A program made the translations under genes and the position numbers. Source: Alphaproteobacteria bacterium MedPE-SWcel (GTDB lineage Bacteria; Pseudomonadota; Alphaproteobacteria; Rhodobacterales; Rhodobacteraceae). From it: a DNA stretch of 64,000 nt. Positions 41,379 through 51,546 of the stretch are shown one piece after another. Each line of letters starts with the position of its first letter. Position 1 is the stretch's first letter. The notes beneath the pieces were generated by a model. The model made no database searches and was not told the origin of the DNA. It was given only the letters and a program-made list of their open reading frames with translations. The stretch lies in contig MPDC01000018.1 of NCBI GenBank assembly GCA_001874255.1, positions 20,834-84,833 of the forward strand, in the 5' to 3' direction.

Positions 41379-41720
41379 ATGAGCGACACTCTCGACACTG
41401 TTTTTGCGGCCCTTGCCGATCCGACCCGGCGGGCGATCCTGACCATGCTGTTGGAAGACGACATGGCCGTCACCGATGTGGCCGACCCCTTTGACATGTC
41501 GCTGGCGGCGATCTCGAAACATCTGGTGATCCTGTCGCGTGCCGGGCTGATCGCGCAGGAGAAACGCGGGCGGGTCAAATGGTGCAAACTGCAGCCCGAC
41601 GCCCTGCGGGCCGCATCGGTCTGGATGCAGGGATTTGGCCAGTTCGAGCCGGTGAACCTCGATGCATTCGAGCGGTTTCTGGAAAGCGAACTCGCAGCGC
41701 CCCCGCCGGATGAGACCTAG
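41379..41720 (+). CDS. ArsR family winged-helix regulator
   Basis: VFAALADPTRRAILTMLLEDDMAVTDVADPFDMSLAAISKHLVILSRAGLI. Confidence 0.95.
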   Translation: MSDTLDTVFAALADPTRRAILTMLLEDDMAVTDVADPFDMSLAAISKHLVILSRAGLIAQEKRGRVKWCKLQPDALRAASVWMQGFGQFEPVNLDAFERFLESELAAPPPDET

Positions 41721-42556
41721 CGCGCCGCCGCCCGCAGGGTTTCATACCCGCTGAGGCGGATCTCAAGCCCCGCGACCTCGGTCAGCGTGCCGTCGACGAA
41801 ACCCATCGGCGGCCCCATCAGTTTCACATCCCGCAGGCCCAGTTCGGGCAGCGTCCAGCCCATGGAATGCGCCAGCGGCAATCGCACGCCCGGACGCGGG
41901 TTGAGCCCGGGCGCAACGTCGCGACGCCCCATCTTGAGGAAATGCGCGATGTCCCATTCCTCGCAGAGACCCTCATGCCGGGTCACCACCCAGCAATGGC
42001 CATCCTCTGCCCAGCTGCGTTTCTCTTCCGGCACGAAAACGCCGTAGACATAGCCTGCCTCATAGCCCGCCGCACGCAGTGCCGCGATCAGATAGGCGTT
42101 GATATCCACGCAGGAGCCCTGCTCCATGCTGCAGAGCTGAGGCATCTCGTCGGTCTCGTCGTAGAACCTCGTTTCCGGATGCCCGTAGTCAAAGATCCCC
42201 GCCACATGGGACACGATGGACTGCAACCCGGCCCGACCGCCGCCTGCGGCCTCGGCAATGGCGCGCGTTTCTCCGGCCAGGGCGGCGGCACTGCGGGTGA
42301 ACCGGCTGTCGCGCGGGGCAAACATCCCCTCCGGGTACTGCGGGCCAGACGTGGCATAGCGCAGCCGGACCTCGACGCGCTCCGCCTCCGGCAGCAGCAC
42401 CATCACATGCTGGGCCAGTGTCGGCTCCGCCACCAGCCGCAGCCGCGCGCCAGTGACCTCGGCTGCGATGGGGGCCGCATGCGGTGTCGCCACGCCGGGG
42501 GCAAGAACGACCTCCGTGCCGGGGGTCGCGTCAAAGGAAAAAGACAATTCGATCAT
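41717..42556 (-). CDS. transglutaminase-like domain protein
   Basis: QGSCVDINAYLIAALRAAGYEAGYVYGVFVPE...GHCWVVTRHEG. Confidence 0.9.
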   Translation of the reverse strand: MIELSFSFDATPGTEVVLAPGVATPHAAPIAAEVTGARLRLVAEPTLAQHVMVLLPEAERVEVRLRYATSGPQYPEGMFAPRDSRFTRSAAALAGETRAIAEAAGGGRAGLQSIVSHVAGIFDYGHPETRFYDETDEMPQLCSMEQGSCVDINAYLIAALRAAGYEAGYVYGVFVPEEKRSWAEDGHCWVVTRHEGLCEEWDIAHFLKMGRRDVAPGLNPRPGVRLPLAHSMGWTLPELGLRDVKLMGPPMGFVDGTLTEVAGLEIRLSGYETLRAAAR

Positions 42557-42607
42557 GGGGTCACCTCACGTCTGATCGGGGCAGGCCTACGCGGCGCAGA
42601 TGACAGT

Positions 42608-43534
42608 TCAGTGACGGCCTTCGTCCTTCAGCAGAAGCAACAGGGCGACGATGGTCAGCGCAATGCCCAGCAGGATCAATCCGGTGGGCCAGCCCCGCCC
42701 CAGCGCGATTTCCCACAGGATGACCCATGTCGGCACCAGATAGGTATAGGCCATCACCTTGGCCGAGGGCAGGCGCAGCGTCGCGAATTGCAGCAGCACA
42801 AAGGTAAAGGCCGATGCGCAGAACGACAGATAGAACAACCCGATCCAGACAATCGGCTTCAACCCGGTCCAATCCGTCGCCCGCAGATCCCGCCAGCCGA
42901 ATACGATCAGCACCATCGCCCCCGCCACCAGCATGCCAAAGGTGAAAACCAGCGCAGGCTCTCCGCGGTTCAACTTGCGCACCAACGGCGTATAGAGCGC
43001 ATGGGCCACGCAGCCGACGAAATAGATCACCTCGCCCCGGCCAAGCTCGAACGCCAGCATCGCCGAGAGGTCGGCCCGGAAGATCACCCAGATTGCTCCG
43101 GCCCCGCCGATGGCCAGCGCCAGCGCCATGCGGGGCGTCGTCACCTGTCGCAACAGCAGCCAGCCGAAAACGCCGCTGAGGGCGGGCGTCAGGGTGAAGA
43201 CCGCGGCCGCGCTGATGGGAGCGGCGGTCTGCAGCCCATAGAACATCAACACAAAATAGACCGCAAAGACCCCGCCCAGGATCAGATACCGCCACGGCGC
43301 GACAAAATACCTGCGCCGCAGTCCGGGACCGAGCGCCGACGCCGCCCCGATCAACACCCCCGCGAGAACAAACCGGGCCGCATTCAGGGCCGCCGGGGTG
43401 ATCTCGTTGGCCACCATCGCCCCGAGCGAGAAAGATCCCGCCACCAGCGCTGAAAAGGCCAGCATTGCAAGGTGCCCCTTGTGGTCCGCGCCCAGGGACA
43501 ACCGGGCCCGGGCGGAGCGGGCGTTGGTGGGCAT
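42608..43534 (-). CDS. EamA/DMT family transporter
   Basis: AMLAFSALVAGSFSLGAMVANEITPAALNAARFVLAG; start overlaps LysR stop (TAATG). Confidence 0.9.
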   Translation of the reverse strand: MPTNARSARARLSLGADHKGHLAMLAFSALVAGSFSLGAMVANEITPAALNAARFVLAGVLIGAASALGPGLRRRYFVAPWRYLILGGVFAVYFVLMFYGLQTAAPISAAAVFTLTPALSGVFGWLLLRQVTTPRMALALAIGGAGAIWVIFRADLSAMLAFELGRGEVIYFVGCVAHALYTPLVRKLNRGEPALVFTFGMLVAGAMVLIVFGWRDLRATDWTGLKPIVWIGLFYLSFCASAFTFVLLQFATLRLPSAKVMAYTYLVPTWVILWEIALGRGWPTGLILLGIALTIVALLLLLKDEGRH

Positions 43535-44412
43535 TATTGCGGCCAGTCCCGGGCCCTTTCCTTCAGGAACCGCACGAAGCTCTGCACCTTGTTGGTGCGG
43601 TGCAGGTCCACATGGGTCACCAGCCAGATCCGGCCGGACCATTCGTCCATCGGCGCCATCATCTGCACCAGATCCGAACTGCACGCGGCCTCCCACAGGG
43701 AGATGAAGCCGATCCCCGCACCGGAATGAATGGCCTGATGCCCGGCCACGGTATCCGAGCAGCGGAAAATGATGTTGTCGGCAGGGACATGCGCGCGCAG
43801 CCAGCGCTCAAACGGGGCGCGGGTGTTTTCATTGTCGCTGGCGACAAACCGGTGGTTCACCATGTCCTCGATCCCCTTCAGCTCCCCGTGGCGCTCCACA
43901 TAATCGCGGGAGGCGTAGAGCGCGAGCCGCTGACCAAGGAAGGGCTGCACCACATTGTCCGGCTGTTCCGGTGCGGCGCCGGCGCGCAGGGCCACATGGG
44001 CCTCGCCATATTCCAGCCGGAACAGCCGCTCCCCCGTCAGGTAGCGGATCACAAGCTCCGGATGCATCCTTTGGAAATCCGCCAGCGCCGGTGCCAGCAT
44101 CGGCGCCATCGACGACAGCGACGTCACGACCAGCTCGCCCGAGACCTCATCGCCCTGCCCCTTGAGCCGCCCCACCAGCTGACTGAACTGGTCATCCGTG
44201 GCCTGCGCCACCCGCAACAGATCGAGACCGGCCTCGGTCGGGGTGTAGCCACGGGCGTGGCGCTGAAACAGCTTCACCCCCAGCTTGGCCTCGATCGCAT
44301 CAATATGACGGATCACCGTCGCATGGTGCACGCCTAGAACTTCTGCGGCGCCACTCACCGTGCCCAGCCGCGCAACCTGATAGGCGGTGCGCACCTCATC
44401 CCAATTTTCCAA
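43534..44412 (-). CDS. LysR family transcriptional regulator (start uncertain)
   Basis: VSGAAEVLGVHHATVIRHIDAIEAKLGVKLFQRHARGYTPTEAG. Confidence 0.92.
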   Translation of the reverse strand: MENWDEVRTAYQVARLGTVSGAAEVLGVHHATVIRHIDAIEAKLGVKLFQRHARGYTPTEAGLDLLRVAQATDDQFSQLVGRLKGQGDEVSGELVVTSLSSMAPMLAPALADFQRMHPELVIRYLTGERLFRLEYGEAHVALRAGAAPEQPDNVVQPFLGQRLALYASRDYVERHGELKGIEDMVNHRFVASDNENTRAPFERWLRAHVPADNIIFRCSDTVAGHQAIHSGAGIGFISLWEAACSSDLVQMMAPMDEWSGRIWLVTHVDLHRTNKVQSFVRFLKERARDWPQ

Positions 44413-44594
44413 CCTGACCCCCGTCCTGACCCCAGTCGCGACACTCTGCGCGTAAATGCACAACACCTGTTGAATATCACAAATTGTGTTCGCGGATGCA
44501 AATACTCATTCTTTCTATCGAAACACGCAGATCTCTTCCGCAAGCCGCAAACACACGCACCAATACACATTCTCCAGACACAAGGACCAAAACA

Positions 44595-45176
44595 ATGGCA
44601 CAGACCGTACTGCATATTGACAGCTCCGCCCGCCTCACCGGGTCCGTGACCCGGGATCTCACCGCGCAGGTCGTCGCGCGTCTCGGCGCCAAAGAGGTGA
44701 TCCATCGCGACCTTGCCACGCCGCTTCCCTTGTTGGATGAGGCCTGGATCGGGGCCAATTTCACCCCGGCCGACCAACGCAGCGATGAGCAGAAGGCCAC
44801 GCTTGCCCTCTCCGATTCGCTGGTGGCAGAGCTGCAATCCGTCGATACCATCGTCATCGGTGTGCCGATCTATAATTTCACCGTACCCACCACGCTGAAG
44901 GCCTGGATCGATCAGGTCGCCCGCGCCGGTGTGACCTTTCAATACACCGAGAATGGCCCCGAAGGCCTGCTGACCGGCAAACGCGCCATTCTGGTGGTGG
45001 CCTCCGGCGGCACCGAAGCCGGGTCGGATATCGACTATGCCAGCCGCTACCTGCGCCACATGCTGGGCTTCATCGGGATCACCGATCTGGAGATCGTGGC
45101 CGCCGACCAGCAGGCCCTGGACGCCGAAGGCTCCGTCCAAAAGGCCCAAGACGCCATCGCCGGTCTGGCCGCCTGA
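44595..45176 (+). CDS. azoR: FMN-dependent NADH-azoreductase
   Basis: VLHIDSSARLTGSVTRDL, GVPIYNFTVPTTLKAWIDQVARAGVTFQYTENGPEGLL. Confidence 0.96.
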   Translation: MAQTVLHIDSSARLTGSVTRDLTAQVVARLGAKEVIHRDLATPLPLLDEAWIGANFTPADQRSDEQKATLALSDSLVAELQSVDTIVIGVPIYNFTVPTTLKAWIDQVARAGVTFQYTENGPEGLLTGKRAILVVASGGTEAGSDIDYASRYLRHMLGFIGITDLEIVAADQQALDAEGSVQKAQDAIAGLAA

Positions 45177-45214
45177 CCCCAACGCGCGCCGCAGATGGGT
45201 GCAAGACGACCCCG

Positions 45215-45241
45215 AGGACGCCCGCTTGCGGCGTCCTTTTT
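45215..45241 (+). terminator. intrinsic terminator after azoR
   Basis: aggacgcc-N7-ggcgtcct followed by TTTT. Confidence 0.75.
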
Positions 45242-45344
45242 CAGTCAGGCGGCACTCTTTCATTCAGGCGGAACTTTTCGGCGTTCCTTCAGGCTGCGAC
45301 ACAGGCGCGAAAGGATCGCCCGATTGCGGGATCGGCTGCGCGGA

Positions 45345-45872
45345 TCAGATGAACTCCGGCACCACCGCGATCCGCTCGAAAAAGCGCATCAGATCCGGGC
45401 GTGGCAGGGCGAGGGTGCGGTCATTGACCAAAGGGTGCATATAGATGACATCGGCCTCCTGTGCGGAGGCATCGAGGAGGAACCGCACCTGCTTTGGCGC
45501 TCCGGTGATCATGGCGAGCGGGCTGACGGCCCCGGGGCGGATACCGAGATATTCCATCAGCCGGTCGGCCGACCCGAACGACAGGCCACCGGCGCCCAAC
45601 TGCGCCGCCAGCGCCTTCAGGTCGATCTCGCGATCCTGGTGCAGCGATATCAGGTAGTTCCGTTTCTTGCGGTCCCGCAGGTAGAGGTTCTTGAGCCGCA
45701 GCGCCGATTGGCCGGGCACCAGAAGATCCGCTTCGACCGCTTTTGAGTCCTCGACGGTGCGCAACGGCACATGGTCATGCAGCACATAGCCGATGCCCCA
45801 ATCCTGCAGCTGCGCCAACAGCGCATCAGAGGTCATCGGCAGGCTGTCCTGAAAGGCAGAGCTTGCGTCCAT
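45345..45872 (-). CDS. YbaK/ProX-type prolyl-tRNA editing domain protein
   Basis: VLHDHVPLRTVEDSKAVEADLLVPGQSALRLKNLYLRDRKKRNYLISL, GAVSPLAM. Confidence 0.92.
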   Translation of the reverse strand: MDASSAFQDSLPMTSDALLAQLQDWGIGYVLHDHVPLRTVEDSKAVEADLLVPGQSALRLKNLYLRDRKKRNYLISLHQDREIDLKALAAQLGAGGLSFGSADRLMEYLGIRPGAVSPLAMITGAPKQVRFLLDASAQEADVIYMHPLVNDRTLALPRPDLMRFFERIAVVPEFI

Positions 45873-46287
45873 CGTCTCCTCCGTGGGGTTCACTGTCCGA
45901 CACCGCCCCCTCTTGCCAGATCAGGTCGCCCCGGCGCAATCCGCTTTCCCGCCCGCTTTCCCCGCCTGCACAGTCACCCGCAGATCTGCCTGCACAGCCG
46001 CCCGCCTTCCCCGCCTTCTGCGCAGGGTGGCAAAGCCTGACTTGACTCCGGCGGGCCAGAGGGGTACGTCCCTCGCAACTCCGGAAGCCTCTTGTGACTT
46101 CCGGTCCCCGCGTCATTTCGGGGATCGCCCTCCACCAGCGCGTTGCGCCCGTGGGGGCAATACTGTTTGGATCGTTCCCATCCGGCGCCCTATTGTGGTG
46201 TCACCGACCGGGGGCGATTGTGCATCGTTCCACCGCCCCCTACATCTGGGGCACACGTTTTAAACCGGCAAAGGAGGCCGAGAGGGC

Positions 46288-47832
46288 ATGTTTGAAAATC
46301 TATCCGAACGCCTGTCCGGTGTCTTTGACCGGCTGACCAAACAGGGCGCCCTCTCTGACGAGGACGTCAAGACCGCCCTGCGCGAGGTCCGCGTCGCCCT
46401 GCTGGAGGCCGACGTCTCGCTCCCGGTGGCGCGCGCCTTTGTCAAGAAGGTGCAGGAAGACGCCACAGGTCAGGCGGTCACCAAATCGGTGACACCGGGC
46501 CAGCAGGTTGTGAAAATCGTGCACGACGCGCTGGTGGAAACCCTGCGCGGCGAAGACGACCCCGGCGCGCTCAAGATCGACAACCCGCCCGCGCCGATCC
46601 TGATGGTCGGCCTGCAGGGCTCGGGCAAGACGACAACCACCGGCAAGCTGGCCAAACGTCTGAAGGAAAAGGACGGCAAGAAGGTCCTGATGGCCTCGCT
46701 CGACGTCTATCGCCCGGCGGCGATGGACCAGCTTGCCGTGCTCGGCCAGCAGGTCGGCGTCGACACGCTGCCGATCGTGCCCGGCCAGAAACCGGTCGAT
46801 ATCGCCAAACGGGCCAAGCAGCAGGCCGCGCTCGGCGGCTATGACGTCTATATGCTCGATACCGCAGGTCGCCTGCAGATCGACGAAGTCCTCATGCAGG
46901 AGGTCGAGGATGTCGCCCGCGTGGTCAGCCCGCGTGAAACGTTGCTGGTGGTGGACGGGCTGACCGGTCAGGTCGCCGTCGAGGTCGCCGAGGAATTCGA
47001 CGCCAAGATCGGCATCAGCGGCGTGGTCCTGACCCGGATGGACGGCGATGGCCGCGGCGGGGCGGCGCTGTCGATGCGCGCAGTGACCGGCAAGCCGATC
47101 CGCTTTGTCGGCCTCGGCGAGAAGATGGACGCCATCGAGACCTTCGAGCCGGACCGAATCGCCGGCCGTATCCTCGGCATGGGCGACATCGTGGCGCTGG
47201 TCGAGAAGGCGCAGGACACCATCGAGGCCGAGCAGGCCGAGCGCATGATGAAGCGCATGATGAAGGGTCAGTTCAATATGAACGACCTGCGCATGCAGTT
47301 GGAACAGATGCTGCAGATGGGCGGCATGCAGGGCATGATGCAGATGATGCCCGGCATGGGGAAAATGGCCAAACAGGTCGAGGACTCGGGCTTTGACGAT
47401 CGCGCCATCAAGCGTCAGGTCGCCATGATCCAGTCAATGACCAAGAAAGAACGCGCCAATCCCGCCTTGCTGCAGGCCAGCCGCAAGAAACGTATCGCGG
47501 CGGGCTCAGGCATGGAGGTCTCTGACCTCAACAAACTGTTGAAAATGCACCGTCAGATGGCGGACATGATGAAGAAAATGGGCAAGATGGGCAAAGGCTC
47601 GATGCTGAAACAGGCCATGAAGGGCATGTTCGGCAAAGGCGGCATGCCCGACATGGCCGGCGGTCTGCCCGGCGGCATGGACCCGAGCCAGATGGACCCG
47701 AAGGCGCTGGAGGCCGCGGCCAAGGCGATGGGCGGCGGCAAGGGTCTGCCCGGTGGTCTGGGGGGCTTGGGCGGTCTTGGTGGCGGCATGGGGCTGCCCG
47801 GTGGCCTCTCCGGGTTCGGCAAGAAAAAGTAG
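46288..47832 (+). CDS. ffh: signal recognition particle protein
   Basis: GLQGSGKTTTTGKLA, DTAGRLQID, Met-rich M domain. Confidence 0.98.
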   Translation: MFENLSERLSGVFDRLTKQGALSDEDVKTALREVRVALLEADVSLPVARAFVKKVQEDATGQAVTKSVTPGQQVVKIVHDALVETLRGEDDPGALKIDNPPAPILMVGLQGSGKTTTTGKLAKRLKEKDGKKVLMASLDVYRPAAMDQLAVLGQQVGVDTLPIVPGQKPVDIAKRAKQQAALGGYDVYMLDTAGRLQIDEVLMQEVEDVARVVSPRETLLVVDGLTGQVAVEVAEEFDAKIGISGVVLTRMDGDGRGGAALSMRAVTGKPIRFVGLGEKMDAIETFEPDRIAGRILGMGDIVALVEKAQDTIEAEQAERMMKRMMKGQFNMNDLRMQLEQMLQMGGMQGMMQMMPGMGKMAKQVEDSGFDDRAIKRQVAMIQSMTKKERANPALLQASRKKRIAAGSGMEVSDLNKLLKMHRQMADMMKKMGKMGKGSMLKQAMKGMFGKGGMPDMAGGLPGGMDPSQMDPKALEAAAKAMGGGKGLPGGLGGLGGLGGGMGLPGGLSGFGKKK

Positions 47833-47841
47833 ACCTTACAG

Positions 47842-48372
47842 ATGTCCTCCGCGCCCACCATAGAAACCGATCGGCTGATCCTGCGCCCGCATGAGGCTGC
47901 GGATCTCGACGCGTTCTGGACCTTTTTCCAGAGCGACCGGTCGCGCTATATGGAGGCGCCCGAGTCCCGGTCGCAGCTGTGGTCGGGCCTGCTGGCCGAA
48001 GTCGGCGCCTGGGAGATTTTCGGCTGGGGCGGATTGGCGATCGAGACCGCCGAGGGCGTGCTGGCCGGTCAGGTCTGCGTCAGCAAGCCCCCCCATTTCC
48101 CGGAACTGGAACTGGGCTGGATCCTGTTTGAGGGCTTTGAGGGCAAGGGCTATGCGCTGGAGGCGGCCTCGGCCATGCGCGACTATGCCTTCGAGATCCT
48201 CGATGTGCCGACGCTGGTCAGCTACATTGATGAAAAGAACGCCCGGTCCATTGCCCTGGCCGAGCGGCTGGGGGCGACCCTCGACCCCAATGCCCGCAGC
48301 TACGACCCGGTCGATCTGGTCTACCGCCACCAGCCCGACACGGCAGGCCCCGGTCTGGAGGCCTACGCATGA
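47842..48372 (+). CDS. GNAT N-acetyltransferase (RimJ/RimL-like) 1
   Basis: IETDRLILRPHEAADLDAFW, LGWILFEGFEGKGYALEAASAMRDYAF. Confidence 0.92.
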   Translation: MSSAPTIETDRLILRPHEAADLDAFWTFFQSDRSRYMEAPESRSQLWSGLLAEVGAWEIFGWGGLAIETAEGVLAGQVCVSKPPHFPELELGWILFEGFEGKGYALEAASAMRDYAFEILDVPTLVSYIDEKNARSIALAERLGATLDPNARSYDPVDLVYRHQPDTAGPGLEAYA

Positions 48373-48896
48373 CCGCGATGACCCTGCCGATCCCGGCGAT
48401 TGAAACCGACCGGCTGATCCTGCGCGCGCCCCATGGCAGCGACCTGTCCCATATGGCCACCTTCTTCGAGACCGAACGCAGCCATTTTGTCGGCGGCCCG
48501 CGTGACCTCGACGGGACCTGGCAGGCGCTGGTCGCGCGCCTCGGCCATTGGGTGCTGAACAACTATGGCCTCTGGCACATCACCGAAAAGGCGACCCGCG
48601 CCTTTGTCGGCTGGACCGGCGTGATCTTTGCCCCCGGCTGGCAGGAGCCGGAGCTGGGCTGGACCGTCTTTGAAACCGCCGAAGGCCGCGGCATCGCCGC
48701 CGAAGCCGCCACCGCCGCCCGTCGCTATGCGGCTCTGCATCAGGGGCACGACGGTCTCATCAGCTATGTGCGCCCCGACAACACCCGCTCGCGCGCGCTG
48801 GCTCAGCGGCTTGGCGCCACGCTGGAGTGCCACGGCAGCCTGCGCGGCACCCCCTGCGAGATCTGGCGGCACCCGAAACAGGAGGATCTGGCATGA
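48369..48896 (+). CDS. GNAT N-acetyltransferase (RimJ/RimL-like) 2
   Basis: IETDRLILRAPHGSDL, LGWTVFETAEGRGIAAEAATAARRYA. Confidence 0.92.
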   Translation: MTAMTLPIPAIETDRLILRAPHGSDLSHMATFFETERSHFVGGPRDLDGTWQALVARLGHWVLNNYGLWHITEKATRAFVGWTGVIFAPGWQEPELGWTVFETAEGRGIAAEAATAARRYAALHQGHDGLISYVRPDNTRSRALAQRLGATLECHGSLRGTPCEIWRHPKQEDLA

Positions 48897-49498
48897 CCGC
48901 TTCGTCCATCCCGGAAATCGAAACCCGGCGTCTGGTCCTGCGTGGACCAGAAGCCGTCGACTATCCGAATTTCAAGGCCACATTCACCTCCTATCGCGCC
49001 CGCTTCATGGGCGGGCCGCTGAACACCTACGAATCCTGGATGCTCTATGCGGCGGAGATCGGCCACTGGCAGATCCGGGGTTTTGGCATGTGGATGATCC
49101 ACCACAAGACCACGGGCGAGACCCTCGGCATGGCCGGCGGCTGGCAGCCTGCGGGCTGGCCGGAGCGCGAAATCGCCTGGATCATCTGGCCCGAAAAGGC
49201 CGGCAAGGGCTATGCGCTGGAAGCCACCCATGCCGCGCGGAATTATCTCTACACGCAGGCGGGCTGGGATGGGGCCGTCAGCTATATCGACCCGAAGAAC
49301 CTCGATTCGATCCGTCTGGCAGAACGGCTTGGCGCCCAAAAGGACCATGACGCGCAGACCATCGACGGCAATGACGCGGTCTACCGTCACCCGGCGCCCG
49401 CGCAGCTCGCAGGCAGCCAGCTGGCCCATGGCATCGAGATGGAAATCGGCCATTACGCGGACCCGCTGTTCAAACCAAAAGGATGGGCTATTGACTGA
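48893..49498 (+). CDS. GNAT N-acetyltransferase (RimJ/RimL-like) 3
   Basis: IETRRLVLRGPEAVDY, IAWIIWPEKAGKGYALEATHAARNYLY. Confidence 0.92.
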   Translation: MTASSIPEIETRRLVLRGPEAVDYPNFKATFTSYRARFMGGPLNTYESWMLYAAEIGHWQIRGFGMWMIHHKTTGETLGMAGGWQPAGWPEREIAWIIWPEKAGKGYALEATHAARNYLYTQAGWDGAVSYIDPKNLDSIRLAERLGAQKDHDAQTIDGNDAVYRHPAPAQLAGSQLAHGIEMEIGHYADPLFKPKGWAID

Positions 49499-49799
49499 CA
49501 CACCGACCGATCCGGTGGCCCGCACCGCAGAGCTGCTGAAAGGCCACCGCGACAGCATCGACCGCCTTGATGCGATCCTCGTCTACACCCTGGGCGAGCG
49601 GTTCAAGCATACCCAGGCGGTGGGCTTGCTCAAGGCGACACACGACCTTCCCCCGTCCGATCCGACGCGCGAATCCGCGCAGATCGCACGGCTCGAAGAC
49701 CTGGCGAAAGAGGCCGATCTCGACCCCGAATTCGCCAAGGCGTTTTTGAACTTCATCATTGATGAGGTCATCCGCCATCACCGAAAACACCAGGAATAA
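49491..49799 (+). CDS. chorismate mutase (AroQ type), TTG start
   Basis: LLKGHRDSIDRLDAILVYTLGERFKHTQAVGLLKA. Confidence 0.88.
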   Translation: MTDTPTDPVARTAELLKGHRDSIDRLDAILVYTLGERFKHTQAVGLLKATHDLPPSDPTRESAQIARLEDLAKEADLDPEFAKAFLNFIIDEVIRHHRKHQE

Positions 49800-49800
49800 G

Positions 49801-49830
49801 CGGGATTTGACCTGACATCAGGACATCCCG
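49801..49830 (+). promoter_or_regulatory. candidate hairpin in rpsP leader
   Basis: cgggat ttga cctg acat cagg ac atcccg, about 20 nt before the SD. Confidence 0.45.
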
Positions 49831-49858
49831 TTCAACGCCATCAAAGGAGAATGACACC

Positions 49859-50227
49859 ATGGCAATGAAAATCCGTTTGGCCCGCGGCGGCTCCAAGAAA
49901 CGCCCCTTCTACCGCATCGTGGCTGCTGACAGCCGCATGCCGCGCGACGGCCGTTTCATCGAGAAGCTCGGCACCTATAACCCGCTGCTGCCGAAAGACA
50001 GCGAAGAGCGCGTGAAAATGGACATGGAGCGCGTGCAGGCATGGCTCGACAAAGGCGCGCAGCCGACCGAGCGCGTTGCCCGTATGCTCGAAGCTGCCGG
50101 CGTCCGTGAAAAGGCGACCCGCAACAACCCCAACAAAGGCACCCCGGGCAAGAAAGCCCAGGACCGCGCCGAAGAAAAAGCTGCCAAGGCGGCTGAGGCG
50201 GCAGAAGCCACAGCAGACGCGGAATAA
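49859..50227 (+). CDS. rpsP: 30S ribosomal protein S16
   Basis: [38 protein letters not shown]. Confidence 0.99.
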   Translation: MAMKIRLARGGSKKRPFYRIVAADSRMPRDGRFIEKLGTYNPLLPKDSEERVKMDMERVQAWLDKGAQPTERVARMLEAAGVREKATRNNPNKGTPGKKAQDRAEEKAAKAAEAAEATADAE

Positions 50228-50231
50228 TCCC

Positions 50232-50885
50232 GTGACAGGGCCCGGCGTGGATCAGAAAGGGTGTTTCCCCGAAGCGTTCCGCGCCGAGCTTGACCTGTTG
50301 ATGCGGCTGCGCCGGGACGTCCGGCGTTTTCGCACCGATCCGGTAGACGAGGCAGTGCTCAGGCGCTGCCTCGCTGCCGTTTCGCTGGCCCCCTCGGTGG
50401 GGCTGAGCGAGCCCTGGCGCATTATCCGCGTCGAAAGTGAGACGGCCCGGGCGGCCGCTCTGAAGAATTTTGAAACCGCCAACGCCGCAGCGCTTGCGGA
50501 CTATCGCGACACGCGGGCCGCCACCTATGCCCGGCTCAAGCTGTCCGGCATGCGGGATGCCCCGGTGCAGATCGCCTTTTTCTGCGATGACGAGACCGAA
50601 AAGGGCCATGGCCTTGGCGCCCGCACCATGCCCGAGATGCGCCGCTACTCGGTGGTGACCGCGATCACCCTGTTCTGGCTCGCGCTGCGGGCCGAGGGTC
50701 TGGGGCTGGGCTGGGTGTCGATCCTGGATCCCGATCAGATCTCGCGCGATCTGGACGTGCCGAGCGGCTGGAGCCTTGTGGGATATCTCTGTGTCGGCCA
50801 TCCGGAGCATCTGTCCGACACGCCGGAACTGGAGCAGGAAGGCTGGGAACAACGCCTGGCCGCGCTGCCGGTCGAGACGCGTTGA
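50232..50885 (+). CDS. bluB: 5,6-dimethylbenzimidazole synthase
   Basis: LMRLRRDVRRFRTDPV, APSVGLSEPWRIIRV, RRYSVVTAITLFWLALRAEGLGLGWVSILDP; GTG start. Confidence 0.93.
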   Translation: MTGPGVDQKGCFPEAFRAELDLLMRLRRDVRRFRTDPVDEAVLRRCLAAVSLAPSVGLSEPWRIIRVESETARAAALKNFETANAAALADYRDTRAATYARLKLSGMRDAPVQIAFFCDDETEKGHGLGARTMPEMRRYSVVTAITLFWLALRAEGLGLGWVSILDPDQISRDLDVPSGWSLVGYLCVGHPEHLSDTPELEQEGWEQRLAALPVETR

Positions 50886-50891
50886 TCCGGC

Positions 50892-51041
50892 ATGGGACTG
50901 ATCCGCATGCTGATTTTCACCCTGATCGCCTTTGGCGCGGGCGTGTTGTATGAACGCAGCGGTGCCCGCGAACGCTGTAGTGTCGCTGGCGGTGACTGGG
51001 GCAGACTAGAAACGGGGACCGGCATGATCTGCCGGATGTGA
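50892..51041 (+). CDS. 49-aa small single-TM protein
   Basis: Manually translated [49 protein letters not shown] between bluB and rimM; below ORF-track cutoff. Confidence 0.7.
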   Translation: MGLIRMLIFTLIAFGAGVLYERSGARERCSVAGGDWGRLETGTGMICRM

Positions 51042-51042
51042 C

Positions 51043-51546
51043 ATGGACGAACTCATCTGCGTCGGCGCAATTGCCGGATCCTACGGTGTCAGAGGCGAAA
51101 TACGGCTCAAGAGCTTTTGCGCTGTGCCCGAAGATATCGAAGACTATTCGCCGCTTCTGAGCCAGGACGGCCAGACCCGCTACGCGCTCGCCCTGACCCG
51201 CGCCGTCAAGAACGGCTTTGCCGCGCGGCTGGTCGGTGTGGACACCAAAGAACAGGCGGATGCCCTGAAGGGGGTGCAGCTCTATGCCCCGCGCGACCGC
51301 CTGCCCTCCTTGCCGGATGACGAATATTATCACGCCGATCTGATCGGGCTGGAGGTCTATGACACTGGCGGCACGCTGTTGGGGAGCGTGAAATCGGTGC
51401 AGAATCACGGCGCTGCCGACCTGCTGGAACTGCAGGGACCGGAGCTGAAGGGCACGGTGCTGTTGCCCTTTACACTGGCGGCCGTGCCGACGGTGGATCT
51501 GGGCGCGCGCCGTATCGTGGCCGACCCGCCTGAGGGGCTGTTCTGA
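51043..51546 (+). CDS. rimM: ribosome maturation factor RimM
   Basis: [48 protein letters not shown]. Confidence 0.97.
   Translation: MDELICVGAIAGSYGVRGEIRLKSFCAVPEDIEDYSPLLSQDGQTRYALALTRAVKNGFAARLVGVDTKEQADALKGVQLYAPRDRLPSLPDDEYYHADLIGLEVYDTGGTLLGSVKSVQNHGAADLLELQGPELKGTVLLPFTLAAVPTVDLGARRIVADPPEGLF

Noticed and set aside
41867-43453. 528-aa plus-strand ORF
   Set aside because: Shadow of the transglutaminase and DMT transporter genes.
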